From Tupaia tana (taxonomy: Eukaryota; Chordata; Mammalia; Scandentia; Tupaiidae): a stretch of 64,000 bases of DNA. The position numbers and the translations under genes are program-made. Numbering within the stretch: position 1 is the first letter of the stretch; each line of letters starts with the position of its first letter. Shown here piece after piece: positions 31,540 through 42,071 of this stretch. The DNA is taken from positions 13,036,964 to 13,100,963 of the forward strand of contig JAKSZU010000004.1 in NCBI GenBank assembly GCA_026018925.1. The letters are read 5' to 3'. The notes beneath the pieces were generated by a model. That model had not been told where the DNA came from. It saw nothing but the letters and a program-made list of their open reading frames with translations, and ran no database searches.

Positions 31540-31800
31540 ACACCCTCTCCACTGTCCTCTCTGCTTTCCTCTCTGCTCTCTCCTCCCTCCTGCCCCTCCC
31601 TCCTCTTTGCTCTCTTCTCTCTCCTCTCTCCTGCCCCTCTCTGCTCTCTCCTCCTCTCTCCTCTCCCTCCCTGCTCCCCCTCCCTCCTCCCCCTCTCTCC
31701 TCTTCCCTCCTTCTCCCCCTCCCTCCTCTCCCTCCCTCCTCCCCTTTCTCTCTTCCCCCTCCCTCTTCCCCTTCCTCCCTTCTCCCCCCTCCCCTCCTTG
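31540..31800. repeat. Polypyrimidine (CT-rich) tract, about 260 bp
   Basis: Almost pure C and T on the plus strand (CTCTCC, CCCTCC units) with few interruptions; the complement is polypurine. It produces long E/G/R-rich open frames on the minus strand that are not genes. Confidence 0.92.
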
Positions 31801-32295
31801 CTATATCTCCCCAGTTTGCCATCTGCCCTCTGCCCTCTGTGCTGTGCTAGCCAAAGCTGAAATCCTACCCACAGGGAGCCCGCAGGGATCCATGCTTTCC
31901 TGATACGCAGCCGCCACCCCACCATGCCCTGTGCACACACAGCCATGTGTGTTCCCCAGGATGTGGGGGCACTTTACACAGGACGGCCTGGAAAGCCCTA
32001 CAGCAGCTGACCAGAGCGCTGGGCAGGGCGGTGGCTCAGCATAGCGGGGCTGGCAGAGCGCTCAGCCCACTGCGGGGCTGGCAGCACGGGCACCAGCACT
32101 GGCGTGAAGTGATGGCGCTGGCCTTGGGCCTGCCTCACGGGGACAGCACACTGGACTGTCAAGGACACGTGCCCTCGACTCACTTAGTTACGGAGTGGTC
32201 AGCCCTGAGGCAATTTGCAATGATTTCCTTTAAAGTCATTTTTCCGGTCAGATTAGTTAGTACTTCTTAAGACAGTGAAAACAGACGATCTATAG
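31801..32295 (-). other. EPB41 5' intron, unique sequence
   Basis: No gene recognised. 32030-32110 holds loosely repeated GCTGGCAG words that I cannot assign. Confidence 0.45.
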
Positions 32296-32402
32296 GGCCA
32301 GCTGGCGGAGGGGCTTCAAGGCAGCTGGATCTCACATGGCCGACCATGTGGTCCCAGATACGTGGCTTTGAAACCACGCCAGGTGTGTGTGCATGCATGC
32401 CC
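32296..32402 (+). mobile_element. Old SINE, left part of an interrupted copy
   Basis: AGGGCCAGCTGGCGGAGG head, CATGGCCGACCATG and 'tgcatgcatgcccaaaatgg'; cut by the next element. Confidence 0.75.
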
Positions 32403-32417
32403 AAAATGGAGAAGGGG

Positions 32418-32602
32418 GGTCAGCAGGTGGCATGGTGGTTAAATGCGCTGAACTCCCACATGGCTGACCGTGGTTCAAGTAGTTCTGGACCTGGTGGCTC
32501 GCTTTCTCACTTACCCCGTGTTACGCCCTCTGTCTCTCTCTCTCTCTTTCTCTGATCAAACTGGAAAATAATAAAGTGAAGTAAAATAATTCTTTAAAAA
32601 AG
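32418..32602 (+). mobile_element. SINE family B nested in an older SINE
   Basis: Complete copy from GGTCAGCAGGTGGCATGG to TAATTCTTTAAAAAAG. Perfect 15-bp TSD AAAATGGAGAAGGGG at 32403-32417 and 32603-32617. Confidence 0.95.
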
Positions 32603-32617
32603 AAAATGGAGAAGGGG

Positions 32618-32690
32618 CTTGGGTGTGGCCGTCCCCGGGGAGTGCTCTCTCTGCTGAGCACAGGCGCCCTGCAGCAAATGTGCAGAAGCA
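32618..32690 (+). mobile_element. Old SINE, right part of the interrupted copy
   Basis: 'cttgggtgtggccgtccccg' to 'gctgagcacaggcgccctgcagcaaa' completes the SINE begun at 32296. Confidence 0.75.
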
Positions 32691-33427
32691 GGGACATGCA
32701 GACTTCCAAACCTGCTCCACCTGGCCTTCGGGACCCAGGCCCCCAGAGCCCCAGCGGCATTCTCAGTCCCCCTCACAGCTCGCCACGAGCCTGCCAAGTC
32801 CCCACACAGCCGTTGAGTGCCCGGAAGACGGAGTAGGAAGATAAGCAGGTTGTAGGAAACCCCAACAGCTACCTTACTAAACATTTCATTTACAGGTAAA
32901 AGTTCAAATAGAAAGGGAGATGTGCCCCCTTGCCCTGGGGGCCGAAATCCCTCCCATGGGAAATGAACATTTCATCTTTGCACACATGCCCATTGCCCTG
33001 GCCCGCGCACCACGTGCAAGGGCGTCCTCCTAATACCAGCCAGCGCTCCACTGAGAGGGGCAGGAGACACTGCTTGTCCAGGCCGTGGAGATGCTCTGTG
33101 ACTAAGTCGACCGTTTTCCCGTGGGTACTGTTAACTGCTCATGTAACAGTACGTACTCAACTAGCAGGATTATCTTCATTGCTGTCGCATGAAACCCACT
33201 CAAATGTTCCGCCTCACCAACGGGTCTACGCGGCTAATGGTTATTAGTTAAGGTTGAAAATTAGAGCTGCAAGTCACTTCATGAACCTGTCCTCCTTGAA
33301 TTAGACTAACTCATCTCTTTTCCCCCAGTGACGGATAATAGTTACTTAATAAATGGGCTTTGAGCGAAACTGAACACAGCCTCAAACACAGGGTGTGAAA
33401 TGCCCTTCTGTGTATTTCTTACCCTGT
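32691..33427 (-). other. EPB41 5' intron, unique sequence
   Basis: No gene or repeat recognised. Confidence 0.5.
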
Positions 33428-33658
33428 GGGGTTTTTGGTTTTGCCAGGGGGTGTGTGCTCTTAACAGAAAGGGACAGAGAGGGGAAGAAAGCACCCCCAT
33501 GGGGCATGGTCGCACGGCAATCCACTCTCCACTTCTCCGGCCTGTTGGGATGTGGGGCGCACATGCACCAGGTATGTTCTTCAAGACCCCAGAGCCAGGA
33601 TTCTGACCACGCCGTCACACGTAGGGCCTGGCTCCCTTCACTGCCATGGGGCCAGCCC
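33428..33658 (-). mobile_element. Old antisense SINE
   Basis: 'ttttggttttgccagggggtgtgtgctc', 'gaaagcacccccatggggcatgg', 'tgttcttcaagaccccag', final ATGGGGCCAGCCC. Confidence 0.75.
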
Positions 33659-33672
33659 AGGGAAGTGGACAT

Positions 33673-33920
33673 TTCTTTTCAGAGAGACTTTTGCTATAAG
33701 CACATGTGCTCACTGAAAGACAGACAGACAGAAAGCAAGAAATCACCCCCTGGGGGGATGGCCACCCCACAATCCCTTCCCCTCCACTCTCCTCTTGGAA
33801 TTCTGGGCCTGCACACACATGTGCCTGGCATGAGTTTCAAGCCACTGGGGCCCAGGACTTGAATCATAGCTGACCACATGGGAGTGCAGCGCCACTACCA
33901 TGCCACCTCGCTGGCTCTGG
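33673..33920 (-). mobile_element. SINE family A, antisense, aged
   Basis: 'cagagagacttttgctataagcacatg', body with TGGGGGGATGGCCACCCCAC, head ending in CCACCTCGCTGGCTC. Confidence 0.83.
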
Positions 33921-33932
33921 TAAATGGACTTT

Positions 33933-34106
33933 TTAAAAAATATATAATCATTTATTTAATTTTATTTATTTATTCATTTATTTTAACTTGACCAGAGAGA
34001 GACAGAGAGAGAGAAAGAGTGAGAAAGCAAGCTGCCAGGTCCAGGACTCGAACCATGGTCAGCCATGTGGGAGTGTCCAGCACCTTAACCACCATGCCAC
34101 CCTCTG
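33933..34106 (-). mobile_element. SINE family B, antisense
   Basis: Antisense (ATTT)n tail, 'taacttgaccagagagagacag', 'gagaaagcaagctgccagg' and ACCATGCCACCCTC. Aged TSD TGGTAAATGGACTTTT / TGGTAAACAGACTTTT around it. Confidence 0.88.
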
Positions 34107-34121
34107 GTAAACAGACTTTTA

Positions 34122-34440
34122 AACCCTAAAATTAGGAGACCTGTGAACTATTAAATAAAAGTATTAACATATATGAAGTTTGAGCCTTTCCTTAGAAAAT
34201 GTAAAACCAGAATTGAAATAACTAAAGATTTCTTACCACGCTAACTGGCATATCTAATCTGTAAGAGTGCTCTCATAACGGCTGTTTTCGCTCACCCTGG
34301 GCTCTTGTGTGCACGGGTCAATGCAAAATTCAAGATCTGATGTAAACAAAGGGGTCCCGGTTTTGAGGAACAGTGGCCTCAGATCAAACTATTTGTACTT
34401 CCCCTTAGGAAAACTTAATAATCTTAAAATAGCAGTTATA
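34122..34440 (-). other. EPB41 5' intron, unique sequence
   Basis: No gene or repeat recognised. Confidence 0.5.
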
Positions 34441-34441
34441 C

Positions 34442-34685
34442 GGGACCAGCAGATGACATAATGGTTACGTTGTTGGACTCCCACGTAGTTGACTATGGTT
34501 CAAGTTCCAGACCCGGCAACTTAAACTCACGCCAGGCACATGTGCGTGTGTGCTCAGGATCCCAAGAGGACACTGAAAGAGAAGGGTCTGCGGCATGGCC
34601 ACGCCCCCGGGGGGTGATTTCTCACTGTCTGTCTCTGTCTCACTGGTGAGTGCACACACCCTACAGCAAAAATCTCTCTTAATAA
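34442..34685 (+). mobile_element. SINE family A, aged
   Basis: GGGACCAGCAGATGACATAA head, B box GGTTCAAGTTCC, body and 'cagcaaaaatctctctt' end. Confidence 0.87.
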
Positions 34686-34999
34686 AAACAAGGCATGTGT
34701 GCTTTGCGGCCTTGGCACCGGCTGTCCAGAGGCCAGAAGAGGGGCTGACAGTGCTGGACTTGGCCGTGCTCTCTGTCCCCCACGCCGCAGTGGAAGACGA
34801 GCCCTCCCTAGTCGTTTACCTCATCGGTAATGATGCCAAACGCGCAGTCTTAATCATCTTCAAAGAGCAGTTATTTTTCCATTTTAAAATTAAAACGAGC
34901 ATTTCTTTAAAAATATGGAGGAATAAACTATCAACAATTATAAGAGTGGTTCTCAAACTGGGGTACACATTGGAATCATGGTGGAACATGTCACAGGCC
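34686..34999 (-). other. EPB41 5' intron, unique sequence with an open stretch
   Basis: 34690-34880 is open on the plus strand and has a possible GTAAAC donor on the minus strand near 34825, but no known protein or paired acceptor is recognisable. Left unassigned. Confidence 0.4.
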
Positions 35000-35093
35000 A
35001 AGACCACAGAGGGCATAATGGTCAGGTCGCTGGACTCCCACGTAGTCAACCACAGTTCGCATCCAGGAGATGGTGGCTTAAAACTGGCGCTGG
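35000..35093 (+). mobile_element. SINE family A, left part of an interrupted copy
   Basis: 'gagggcataatggtcaggtcgctggactccc' through the B-box region to 'ggcttaaaact'; interrupted there by a family B element. Confidence 0.8.
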
Positions 35094-35259
35094 GGGGCTG
35101 GCAGGTGGCGTGGTAGTTAAGGCACTGGACACTCTCACATGGCTGACCATGGTTTGAGTCTCGGACTTGGTTGTTTGCTTTCTCACTTTGTCTCTTTCTC
35201 TGTGACTCTCTCTGGTCAAATGAAAATAAATGAATGAATAAATAAAAATAAGTAATGAG

Positions 35260-35288
<29 letters not shown>
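35094..35288 (+). mobile_element. SINE family B nested in a family A copy
   Basis: GGGGGCTGGCAGGTGGCGTGG head, TGGTCAAATGAAAAT box, AATAAATAAAAATAAG tail and an A run of about 28. TSD AAAACT plus diverged continuation on both sides. Confidence 0.88.
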
Positions 35289-35291
<3 letters not shown>

Positions 35292-35443
35292 AAGCCAGGT
35301 GCATGTGTGTATGTGCCCAAAATCCAGAGATGAGAGTGGAGGAGAAGGGATTGTGGCGTGGCCATTCCCCCTGGGGGGCTGATATCTGGCCTTCTGTCTG
35401 TCCGGCAAGCGGACATGCCCGATAGCAAAAATCTCTAAAAACA
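35289..35443 (+). mobile_element. SINE family A, right part of the interrupted copy
   Basis: 'ctcaagccaggtgcatgtg' to 'gatagcaaaaatctct' resumes the copy begun at 35000. Confidence 0.8.
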
Positions 35444-35705
35444 CAAAAGATGCTGGAGCCCAAGTGTCGTTGGCTTCACCTTATTTCACTCATGCTTGTA
35501 CACATGTACAAGGGACAGGAAGAGAAGTGCCCTCTACAGGCTCAGGCACCCGCAGGCCCCTTCTCCACCTCCAGCCAGCCAGGATCCTGAGCGGCTCACT
35601 GCCCGGCATAGTTTCAGGCCAAGGGGGCTGGGGACTCGAGCAGTGGTCGGCACAGGGCTTCCAGCCCTCAGTCTGTACCCTACCAGCTGCACCCCAGAGG
35701 CTGGA

Positions 35706-35847
35706 CACTTCTCTATCCTCCTCTCGGGATCTTGGGCATGCACACACGTGCCTGGAGTGAGCTAAAGTCTCCATGTTCAGGAATCAAACCACAGTCAACT
35801 ACAAGGGAGCCAAGCAACATAGCCATTATGCCATCTGCTGGTTCCCA
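35706..35847 (-). mobile_element. SINE family A, antisense, head half only
   Basis: From 'ctatcctcctctcgggatcttggg' to CTGCTGGTTCCC. The tail half is missing; 35444-35705 before it has no clear feature. Confidence 0.8.
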
Positions 35848-35877
35848 CAAGCGTTATTTTTAAAAAGATCTTGGGAG

Positions 35878-36133
35878 GGGCCAGCAGATGGTATAGTGGT
35901 CATGTTGCTGGACTACCACATGGTCGACCATGGTTCGAGTCACACACCCGGTGGCTTCAAACTCACGCTGGCGCATGTGTATGCATGCCCAAGATCCCAG
36001 GAAGAGAACAGAGGAGAAGGGACTGCAGTGTGGGCATCCCCCCATCCCAGGGATCATTTCTTGCTTTCTGTCTCTCTCTCTCTCCCTCTCTGTGTGTCTC
36101 TCTAGCAAGCGTGCATACTCTATAGCAAAGATC
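35878..36133 (+). mobile_element. SINE family A
   Basis: GGGGCCAGCAGATGGTATAG head, GGTTCGAGTC B box, CT stretch and 'tctatagcaaagatcc' end. Confidence 0.9.
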
Positions 36134-36155
36134 CCTGGACCAAGTGGTGTCCAGT

Positions 36156-36320
36156 GGGAGTCCAGTGACGTAATGGTTACGTCACTGGACTTCCATGTAG
36201 CCAACCACAGTTAGAGTCCCGGTTCTGGCAGCTTAAACTCATGCCAGGCGCTGCAGTTCAAGTCCCGGATCCGGCAGCTTAAACTCATGCCAGGCGCATA
36301 CGTGAGCATACCCCAAATCA
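36156..36320 (+). mobile_element. Rearranged SINE: head-to-head foldback with duplicated B-box segment
   Basis: 36156-36173 is the reverse complement of 36177-36194 (one mismatch), i.e. an inverted SINE head fused to a sense head around TGG. The sense part then carries a 47-bp direct duplication (36211-36257, 36258-36304 approx.) ending in AAACTCATGCCAGGCGC, giving two B-box-like sites, and stops in the body. Confidence 0.85.
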
Positions 36321-36388
36321 AGAAACCAGTTAAAACTTTAAAACTTCACCATGGAATTGAAATGAGCAAACTCCATACTGGGTAAACA

Positions 36389-36640
36389 TTTTTTTTTTCT
36401 TTTTTTTTTTGCTACAGGGTGCATGCGCTCTCCAGAGAGACAGAGACAGAAAGCAAAAAATCACCCCCCAGGGGGATGGCCAAGCCGCAAGCCCTTCTCC
36501 TCCATTCTCCTCTCGGGATCTTGGGCATGCACGCACGCAGACGCGCCTGGCCTGAGTTTAAGCCACCGGATCCAGGACTTGAACCACAGTTGACTACATG
36601 GGAGTTCAGCAACATAGCCATTAAGGTAAATGCTGGTCCC
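36389..36640 (-). mobile_element. SINE family A, antisense
   Basis: Poly(T) with one C, 'tgctacagggtgcatgcgctc' (the 'ggagaggttt' block lost), body and head to ATGCTGGTCCC. Confidence 0.9.
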
Positions 36641-36649
36641 TATCATCAT

Positions 36650-36915
36650 TTTTTGTTTTTTGAGAGGTTTTTTTCTCTATAGGGTGCATGCGCTCGCCAG
36701 ACAGACAGAGAGAGACATAGAGACAGAAAGCGAGAAATCATCCCCCACGGGGGATGGTCACGCCGCAATCCCTTCTCCTCCATTCTCCTCTCGGGATCTT
36801 GGGCACGCACGCACACGCGCCCGGCGTAAGTTTTAAGCCACCGGGTCCAGGACGCGAACCGCGGTCGACTACGTGAGAGTCCAGCGACATAGCCATTACG
36901 CTAACTGCTGGTTCC
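36650..36915 (-). mobile_element. SINE family A, antisense
   Basis: Near-consensus ('gagaggtttttttctctatagggtg' to GCTGGTTCCCC). Immediately follows the previous copy; flank words ATCATCATTTTTT and CATCATTATTTTTT suggest a TSD. Confidence 0.92.
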
Positions 36916-36916
36916 C

Positions 36917-37047
36917 CATCATTATTTTTTTTAACGTGAGAAAGAGAAAGAGGGAAAGTGAGAAAGCAAGCCACTAGATCTGGGACTTCCTTGAGCCATG
37001 GTAAGCCATGTGGGAGTCCAATGCCCTGAACCACCACACCACCTGCC
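36917..37047 (-). mobile_element. SINE family B, antisense, tail-shortened
   Basis: 'aagagaaagagggaaagtgagaaagcaagcc', GAGCCATGGTAAGCCATGTG and CACCACACCACCTGCC. Lacks the tail box. Confidence 0.8.
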
Positions 37048-37684
37048 ATACTGGGAAAAAACTCTGTTAAAAAAAATAATAATACATTTTTCAACAAACA
37101 CAGTGGAAGAAAAGGAGGGAGAGAGAGTCCAAAAAGAAACAGGAGGCGTGGCAACCCTACGATGTGCAGATTTTAGTCCAACTGCAATGCAAGCAAACCG
37201 CCAAAACGTACATTTGAGACAGCTGGATATTCGAATACTACAGATACTTGATATGAAATAATCGTTCGTTTTTAAGATGCAATGATAATATTACGGTGGT
37301 TTTTTAAAAGAGTGTTCATATTTTTCAAGTTTATTTCTCAAGAAAGAAAGAGACAGGTCTTGGCCCCCTCCCAGCCAGGATCATGGGGGGTCAGGATGTG
37401 CCCGGCATCTCCAGGTCACCTGGGAATCTGAGCCCAGGCCTCCCTTGGGGGTCCACTGGCACGGAGGCTGCTGCACTGCCGTGCTTGGCCTCAATCATAG
37501 TGGCCCTTAGAGAACTACGCTACAACGCCGCCTGGGACACGCTGCCAGATTGCCCAGAAGGAAGGACAGTGGGTGTGGAGGACACAGGGCTGGCCACACG
37601 CTGATACCTCTGGGTGGGCGACAGGTGCGGCTCACCGCCGTACACCGTCCACTCCGTCTCACCTGTTTAGAATTACCCCACACT
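37048..37684 (-). other. EPB41 5' intron, unique sequence
   Basis: No gene recognised; 37320-37440 may be a very old antisense SINE but is too diverged to call. Confidence 0.45.
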
Positions 37685-37943
37685 GGGGCCAGCAGATGGC
37701 AGAGCGGTTACATTGCTGGACTCCGACATGATCTACTGTGGTTCGAGTCCCGGACCTGGTGGCTTCAAGTCCCGGATCTTAAGCACACACTGGGCATGTA
37801 TGCGTGTGCCCAAGATCCCAAGGGGAGAATGGAGGAGAAGGAATTGTGGCGTGGCCATCACCCTTGGAGGATGATTTCTTATTTTCTGTCTGTCTCTCTC
37901 TGGTGAGTGCATGTGCCCTATAGCAAAAATCTCTCTCAAAAAA
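37685..37943 (+). mobile_element. SINE family A with small internal duplication
   Basis: GGGGCCAGCAGATGGCAGAG head. The words AGTCCCGGACCTGGTGGCTT and AAGTCCCGGATCTT repeat the B-box-distal region in tandem. Confidence 0.9.
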
Positions 37944-38104
37944 TCCCACGGTTTACAAAATTTTAAACTAAATGATTTAGTTAAGAGACTATGATAATAA
38001 CTTTGCCTCTTGTATTACCTGAAATATTGAAATTAGAAAAACATTCAAGATGAGTCTATTTAGGATTCCTAGAGCTTAAAAGCACAAATCTAAATATTGC
38101 CTTT

Positions 38105-38346
38105 GGAGGCCCCAGTGGCGTGGTGGTTAGGCGCTGGACTCCCACATAGATGACTGTTCAAGTCCTGGACCCTGAGACTTGAGGGTCCATGGCACGAGTG
38201 CGTATGTGCCCACTACCTCACGAGGACTGTGGTGTGGCTATCCCCCAGTGCTGATTTCTCACTTCTCCTCTCTCTGTGTCTCTCTGTCTCTCTCTGGAGA
38301 GCACTCACGCCCTATGGCAAAAACCTAAAGATAAATAAATAAAAAG
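38105..38346 (+). mobile_element. SINE of mixed A/B character
   Basis: Head GGCCCCAGTGGCGTGGTGGTTAG, TGTTCAAGTCC B box, shortened body, 'cctatggcaaaaaccta' and an AATAAATAAA tail. Confidence 0.82.
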
Positions 38347-39240
38347 AAATGCTGCGCTTTGCGATTTAAGGGAAGTGGTGACTAAAGTCTACGTCTGTGA
38401 GCTGCTCGGCCTTCCTGGGTCTTCCTGTCCCCTACAGAAACGAACGCGTGGCTGGCACTCCAGCACCCCAGTGGCCGGGACCTCACAGACTATTATCCAA
38501 AGGCCTCGGCCTCCAGGGAGCCACTCACCAATCAGAGCACACAGGCTCACTGCCACGGACCTCGCCACCACCTCCTCCTGAACCAGCACCAGAGGCCACT
38601 GCCGGGGCCCTGGATGAACTGATCCCGGGGCTCCCAGGGAAGCCCAGCCAACGCTCATCTTCCTCTCGGTTGACAGGAGGAATTCACCCACAAGCTACCA
38701 GATACTGAGTGGGCGAGGGAAGCCTCCTGAATTTGGCCTTCTAATGGGCAATGTGCACAGCGCAGAGCCTGCCCTGCTGCGGACGGAGGTCGCGGTAGGC
38801 CGCTGAGCAAAAGACCACGAGGGTGACAGCGGCCCCCCTGGGCAGGGTGACGTCCTCTGCCCTGTCTGGACACTCACGGTGTGCCCGAGTCTCCTTGATC
38901 CCGGCGGGGCAGCCGGGGCCACGCTGGCGGCTCACTCTGAGCGTAGTCTCAGCGCCTGCCTTACCCAGCTCAGGCTGGCCCCGCAGACGCCACAGCCCAT
39001 GTCATCCTCCTGGCACCACGCTGCGGACTCCCGCCTCCTGTGCTCGGTCCGAGGGGAGGCGAGGTGCCTCTGCTTCTCTGCGAGGTGACGCCAGGACAGC
39101 GCCCCCCATGTCGCCAGTTCCCATCTCTCTCCTGGACGACTGCCGCCTAAGCCAGACCCCCTGGCAGCTGTCCGTAAGCTCCGCGTCCTCCCTGCTGACC
39201 TGCTCTGCTCTTCCTGTCCTCCTCGGTCTGCTTTAGCCCT
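38347..39240 (-). other. EPB41 5' intron, GC-rich unique sequence
   Basis: About 0.9 kb, GC-rich, open in several frames but without a recognisable protein or repeat. Confidence 0.5.
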
Positions 39241-39505
39241 GCAGCGCGCGCTGCCACCATGGCCCTCCAGGGCCACCCCACCAGGTGCAGTGTGTGCTGC
39301 CACCGCGGCCCTCCAGGGCCACCCCACCAGGTGCAGTGTGTGCTGCCACCGCGGCCCTCCAGGGCCACCCCACCAGGTGCAGTGCGTGCTGCCACTGCGG
39401 GCCCTCCAGGGCCACCCCACCAGGTCCAGCACGCTGCCACCGCGGGCCCTCCAGGGCCAAACCACCAGGTGCAGTGTGCGCTGCCACCGTGGGCCCTCCA
39501 GCTCA
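39241..39505. repeat. Minisatellite, 46-bp unit, about 5.5 copies
   Basis: GGCCCTCCAGGGCCACCCCA starts at 39261, 39307, 39353, 39400, 39445 and (partly) 39492; spacing 45-47. The unit contains a palindrome, CCCTCCAGGGCC-like, and ends GTGCTGCCACCGCG. Confidence 0.93.
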
Positions 39506-40314
39506 CACCCTGGTCCGATGGCTGTCTGCTGCCTGCCCCACTCTAACCCCATCCAGCCCCACCTTCTAAACACGAGTACGCTGGGATGGCGTGGAAAGAA
39601 ATTACAACTCCGTGAGGTCCGACCGGGTGTCTGGTTCACCTGATCACTGCTGCAGACAGTGAGTTCTCACCACCGTAACCCTCGACAAGGAGACGGCAGC
39701 GACCCCCTCCTCAGGGCGCTGGGCGGGCCGGCACCGTCCCCACGCTGCTCCCTTTTCCTTACCGCAAACCCTGGGTTATTAAGGGCACAGGCTCCCAACT
39801 AAAAGGTTGCATCTCCCAGCCCTCCTTCAGGAGGGGCAGGCAGCCGGCCGCTGGCCAACGCCCTCCCCTCCGCCAGGTCCTGGAGCAGCTGCCTCCCAAC
39901 GCACAGACAGGGCATGGTAAGACTGGCACGGCACGTTAGGAGACTGTGGCAGCATCGTGGGACCAAGCACATCTGTTATTAACATGCACGTAGATGTATG
40001 TTCTAAAACAGCCTCAGGACTGAAGCCGTCACATTTCAAAGCCCAGTCAGACACACCCACAGAGAGGCCGACGGGCCACTGTCCGCAAGTTCGGCAGACC
40101 TGGGTCCGACTCCTGCCAGCTGCTCCCTCTGTGGGCCCTGAGGACAGAGTTCTCGAAGTCAGCTGCTTTACTGAGCCCTGGCTCGCCAGGTCGCGGGCCG
40201 TAAACGCTCCCATCCAGTACCCTGCCTGGAGACCCTGTGAGGATGAACAGGGGCTCTGACTCGGTGGGCCTCACCTGCCCCGGGGAAATGGAGACTCACA
40301 TACAATCTAGTAGG
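39506..40314 (-). other. EPB41 5' intron, GC-rich unique sequence
   Basis: No gene or repeat recognised. Confidence 0.5.
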
Positions 40315-41490
40315 CCCACACCGAGCCATCCTGCACACACAGACCCCCCAAAAGGCACACACCGACGCATCCCGCATACACACGGACCCCCAATAGGCAC
40401 ACACCGACCCATCCTGCACACACACGGACCCCCCCAGTAGGCACACACAGACCCACTCAACGCACACACACGGACCCATCTGGCACACACACACGGACCC
40501 ATCCTGCACACACACGGACTCCCCAGTAGGCACACACAGACCCACTCAACACACACACGCAGACCCCTTAATAGGCACACACGGACCCATCCCACACTCA
40601 CACACGGACCCCCCCAATAGGCACACACAGACCCATCCCGCACTCGCACACGGACCCCCCAATAGGCACACACGGACCCATCCCGCATGCGCACACGGAC
40701 CCCCCAATAGGCACACACGGACCCATCCCGCACACACACGGACCCAATAGGCACACACAGACCCACTCAACACACACACGCAGACCCCTTAATAGGCACA
40801 CACGGACCCATCCCGCACTCACACACGGACCCCCCCAATAGGCACACACAGACCCATCCCGCACTCGCACACGGACCCCCCAATAGGCACACACGGACCC
40901 ATCCCGCATGCGCACACGGACCCCCCAATAGGCATACATGGACCCATCCCGCACACACACGGACCCAATAGGCACACACAGACCCACTCAACACACACAC
41001 GGACCCCCCAATAGACACACACAGACCCACTCAACACACACACGGACCCCCAAATTGGCACACACCGACCCATCCCGCACACACACGGACTCCCCAGTAG
41101 GCACACAGAGACCCATCCCGCACACACACAGACTCCCCAATAGGCCCACATAGACCCACTCAACACACACACAGACCCCTCAATAGGCACACACAGACCC
41201 ACTCAACACACACACGCAGACCCCCCAGTAGGCACACACAGACCCATCAGGCACGCACACGGACCCCCCAACAGGCACACACGGACCCATCCCGCACGCG
41301 CACACGGACCCCCCAATAGGCACACACGGACCCATCCCGCACACGCAGACCCCCCAATAGGCACACACGGACCCCCCAATAGGCACACACGGACCCATCC
41401 CGCACACGTACATGCAGACCCCCCAATAGGCACACACGGACCCATCACACACACACACACACACACGGACCCATCTGGCACACACACAGC
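40315..41490. repeat. CA-rich minisatellite with a 221-bp higher-order period
   Basis: Units combine 'ggaccccccaataggcacacac' with 'ggacccatcccgcacacacac', about 36-43 bp each. The word CCCACTCAACACACACACGC/GG recurs at 40541, 40762 and 40983, giving a 221-bp higher-order step. Ends in (CA)n at 41440-41466. Cysteine-rich minus-strand open frames follow from the repeat. Confidence 0.93.
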
Positions 41491-41632
41491 CCTGTTAATG
41501 ATTCTCTGTCCATGTCCTGCCTGAAATATCCTAATTGTTTATGAGAAGTATCTTTAATAAAGCTGGATATAGTTTGGCTTGGAAAACAAAACAAATAAGT
41601 AAATATTTAAACATTTTAAAAATACATTAAAG

Positions 41633-41888
41633 GGGGACCAGCAGTTGGTGTAATGGCTATGTCGTTGGATTCCCATGTAGTCGACCATGGTTCAAGTCCC
41701 GGACCCAGTGGCTTAAACTCACGCCAGGCGCATGTGCGTGCGTGTTCAGTATCTCGAGAGGAGAATGGAGGAGAAGGGATGTGGCGTGGCCATCCCCCCT
41801 GGGGAGTGATTTCTCGCTTTCTGTCTCTCTGTCTCTGTCTTTCTGGAGAGCACATGCACCCTATAGCAAAAACATCTCAAAAAAAAAG
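41633..41888 (+). mobile_element. SINE family A sharing its target with a family B copy
   Basis: GGGGACCAGCAGTTGGTGTAA to 'ccctatagcaaaaacatctc' and A9. TSD AATACATTAAAG at 41621-41632 and 41889-41900; the left copy sits in TTTTAAAAATACATT, a good L1-endonuclease-type site. Confidence 0.94.
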
Positions 41889-41900
41889 AATACATTAAAG

Positions 41901-42071
41901 GGGCCGCCAGGTGGTTTAAGGCAGCTGGACTTCCACATGGCTGACCATGGTTCGAGTCCCAAACCTGGCAGCTTTCTTTCACATTCCTTCTCTCTCTGTC
42001 TCTCTCTGGTCAACTTCAAGAAAATAAAAAATGAAATAATGACAATGAATAAAATTAAATAATTCTAAAAA
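41901..42071 (+). mobile_element. SINE family B sharing the same target
   Basis: GGGCCGCCAGGTGGTTTAAGG head, TGGTCAACTTCAAGAAAAT box, AATAAAATTAAATAATTCT tail. Followed by a third AATACATTAAA at 42072-42082. Confidence 0.9.

Noticed and set aside
31460..31946. Glutamate/glycine/arginine-rich minus-strand frames
   Set aside because: Low-complexity translation of the polypyrimidine tract.
34690..34880. Open plus-strand stretch (AVQRPEEGLTVLDLAV...) as a possible coding exon or retrocopy
   Set aside because: No recognisable family and no paired splice sites; on the plus strand it would oppose EPB41. Left as unassigned.
40168..41487. Cysteine-rich minus-strand open frames resembling secreted or metal-binding proteins
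   Set aside because: They are translations of the CA-rich minisatellite; several frames and both strands are open and no start or splice context supports a gene.
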